Source: Crocinitomicaceae bacterium
GTDB taxonomy: Bacteria; Bacteroidota; Bacteroidia; Flavobacteriales_D; Crocinitomicaceae
Length of the DNA stretch: 64,000 nt
Reading direction: 5' to 3'
Assembly: GCA_029238665.1 (NCBI GenBank)
Contig: JAQWFQ010000030.1
Coordinates: 248,001 to 312,000 of the forward strand
Made by a program: the position numbers and the translations under genes. Positions 63,219 to 64,000 of the stretch are shown here, piece after piece. The stretch's first letter is position 1; every line of letters starts with the position of its first letter. Under the pieces are notes generated by a model. The model was not told the origin of the DNA and searched no databases. It saw only the letters and a program-made list of their open reading frames with translations.

Positions 63219-64000
63219 ATGGCAATAGACATATTTGAAAAGATTAAAAAAAACAGAGGGCCTTTAGGCCAGTATTCTAAAGGAGTTCATGGATACTTCA
63301 CATTCCCTAAGTTGGAAGGTGAAATTGGAAACAAAATGATTTTCCGTGGAAAAGAATGCTTGGTATGGTCGGTAAACAACTACCTTGGGTTAGCAAATCA
63401 CCCTGAAGTTAGAAAAGCTGATGCTGACGCTTCTGCTGAATGGGGGTTAGCATACCCTATGGGTTCTCGAATGATGACCGGACAAACAGGTATGCACGAA
63501 GCATTAGAGAGCGAAATCTCTGAGTTCATGGATAAAGAAGATACAATTCTATTGAACTTCGGATACCAAGGAATGGTTTCAGCAATTGACTCCATTGTTG
63601 ACCGAAACGATGTAATTGTTTACGACAGTGAATCACACGCATGTATCTTAGATGGTATGCGACTTCACGCTGGGAAACGTTTCGTTTTTAAGCACAATGA
63701 CATGGAAAGCTTTGACAAGCAAATGTTACGCGCTACAAAAATTGTAGAAAACACAAACGGAGGAATACTTGTTATTACTGAAGGTGTTTTTGGAATGGCT
63801 GGTGACCAAGGTAAATTAAAAGAGCTTGTTGAATTCAGAAAATCAGGTAAATACGACTTCAGACTATTCGTTGATGACGCACATGGTTTTGGTACTGTAG
63901 GTGAAAAAGGCCAAGGTGCTGGAGAAGGCCAAGGTGTTCATGACGAAATTGACATTTTATTTGGAACATTTGCAAAATCAATGGCCTCTATCGGTGCGTT
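63219..64000 (+). CDS. PLP-dependent alpha-oxoamine synthase-like enzyme (SPT/KBL family), 3' truncated by window end
   Basis: 260 codons are visible; the gene continues past 64000. NNYLGL (53-58), SRMMTGQTGMHEALE (83-97), FVDDAHGFGTVG (217-228) and the PLP lysine Lys253 in FGTFAKSMAS define the family of serine palmitoyltransferase, 2-amino-3-ketobutyrate CoA ligase and relatives. In Bacteroidota close relatives make sphingolipid or sulfonolipid bases, which would suit the envelope theme, but the substrate cannot be decided. Start at ATG 63219. Confidence 0.82.
   Translation, partial: MAIDIFEKIKKNRGPLGQYSKGVHGYFTFPKLEGEIGNKMIFRGKECLVWSVNNYLGLANHPEVRKADADASAEWGLAYPMGSRMMTGQTGMHEALESEISEFMDKEDTILLNFGYQGMVSAIDSIVDRNDVIVYDSESHACILDGMRLHAGKRFVFKHNDMESFDKQMLRATKIVENTNGGILVITEGVFGMAGDQGKLKELVEFRKSGKYDFRLFVDDAHGFGTVGEKGQGAGEGQGVHDEIDILFGTFAKSMASIGA

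Overview
The window is a gene-dense, low-GC stretch of a Bacteroidota chromosome, most likely order Flavobacteriales; the family cannot be fixed from sequence alone. Evidence: the Bacteroidota -7 promoter element TAnnTTTG recurs in front of many genes; Shine-Dalgarno sequences are essentially absent; there is a PorQ-like type IX secretion protein, a fused lpxC-fabZ, a TonB-dependent receptor with a carboxypeptidase-like N-terminal domain, the small DUF4295-like protein after rpmG, menaquinone genes, and methylmalonyl-CoA mutase as two subunits. I see no tRNA, rRNA, insertion sequence, prophage, CRISPR array or sign of recent transfer. It is core chromosome.

Layout. 1-4.1 kb (+): phosphodiesterase, porQ, an outer-membrane protein, cmk and an ACT-domain regulator-like protein. 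4.1-6.1 kb (-): Cys-rich membrane peptide, GIN-domain lipoprotein, PagL-like deacylase. 6.2-9.4 kb (+): mazG and a TonB-dependent receptor. 9.4-33.4 kb (-): a long co-directional block with a GT-C-like membrane protein, M61 peptidase, ABC-F ATPase, hisS-hutH, an ACMSD-like amidohydrolase, ftsY, rpmB-rpmG-DUF4295, lpxD-lpxC/fabZ-lpxA-rlmD-cinA, trxA, and a menaquinone operon (hotdog thioesterase-menF-menD) running on into terC and small genes. 33.5-37.7 kb: murB (+), DEAD-box helicase, zinc-ribbon protein and Nif3 (-). 37.8-46.3 kb (+): LtaS-like sulfatase overlapping a lipid kinase, a 53-residue membrane peptide, EI24 protein, mutA, mutB, a secreted protein and a DivIC/FtsB-like protein. 46.3-49.7 kb (-): SpoIID-like protein, lpxB, surE. 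49.9-52.5 kb (+): DinB-like protein, NlpC/P60 hydrolase, glyA. 52.6-53.9 kb (-): SDR and a secreted protein. 54.0-58.3 kb (+): gmhA, Fur-family regulator, STAS protein, purA, OstA-like protein. 58.3-62.9 kb (-): Rel/SpoT, fumarylacetoacetase, ychF. The window ends inside an alpha-oxoamine synthase-like gene (+).

How the genes fit together. The strongest theme is envelope construction: lipid A synthesis (lpxD, lpxC/fabZ, lpxA, lpxB), possible lipid A deacylation (PagL-like), heptose supply (gmhA), an OstA/LptA-like protein, murB, and a phosphoglycerol-transferase-like enzyme joined to a lipid kinase. The second theme is amino-acid catabolism genes sitting alone inside housekeeping operons: hutH behind hisS, fumarylacetoacetase between ychF and rel, and methylmalonyl-CoA mutase.

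No obviously new defence or mobile system is present. The most interesting observations are a series of genes whose -7 element lies only 5-8 nt before the ATG, implying leaderless or nearly leaderless mRNAs; terminators that run directly into the next promoter; nested palindromes in the divergent Nif3/LtaS-like control region; the sulfatase/lipid-kinase overlap; the HTH-ACT-like protein behind cmk; an ABC-F protein without a second Walker A; and an RlmD-like enzyme without iron-sulfur cysteines.
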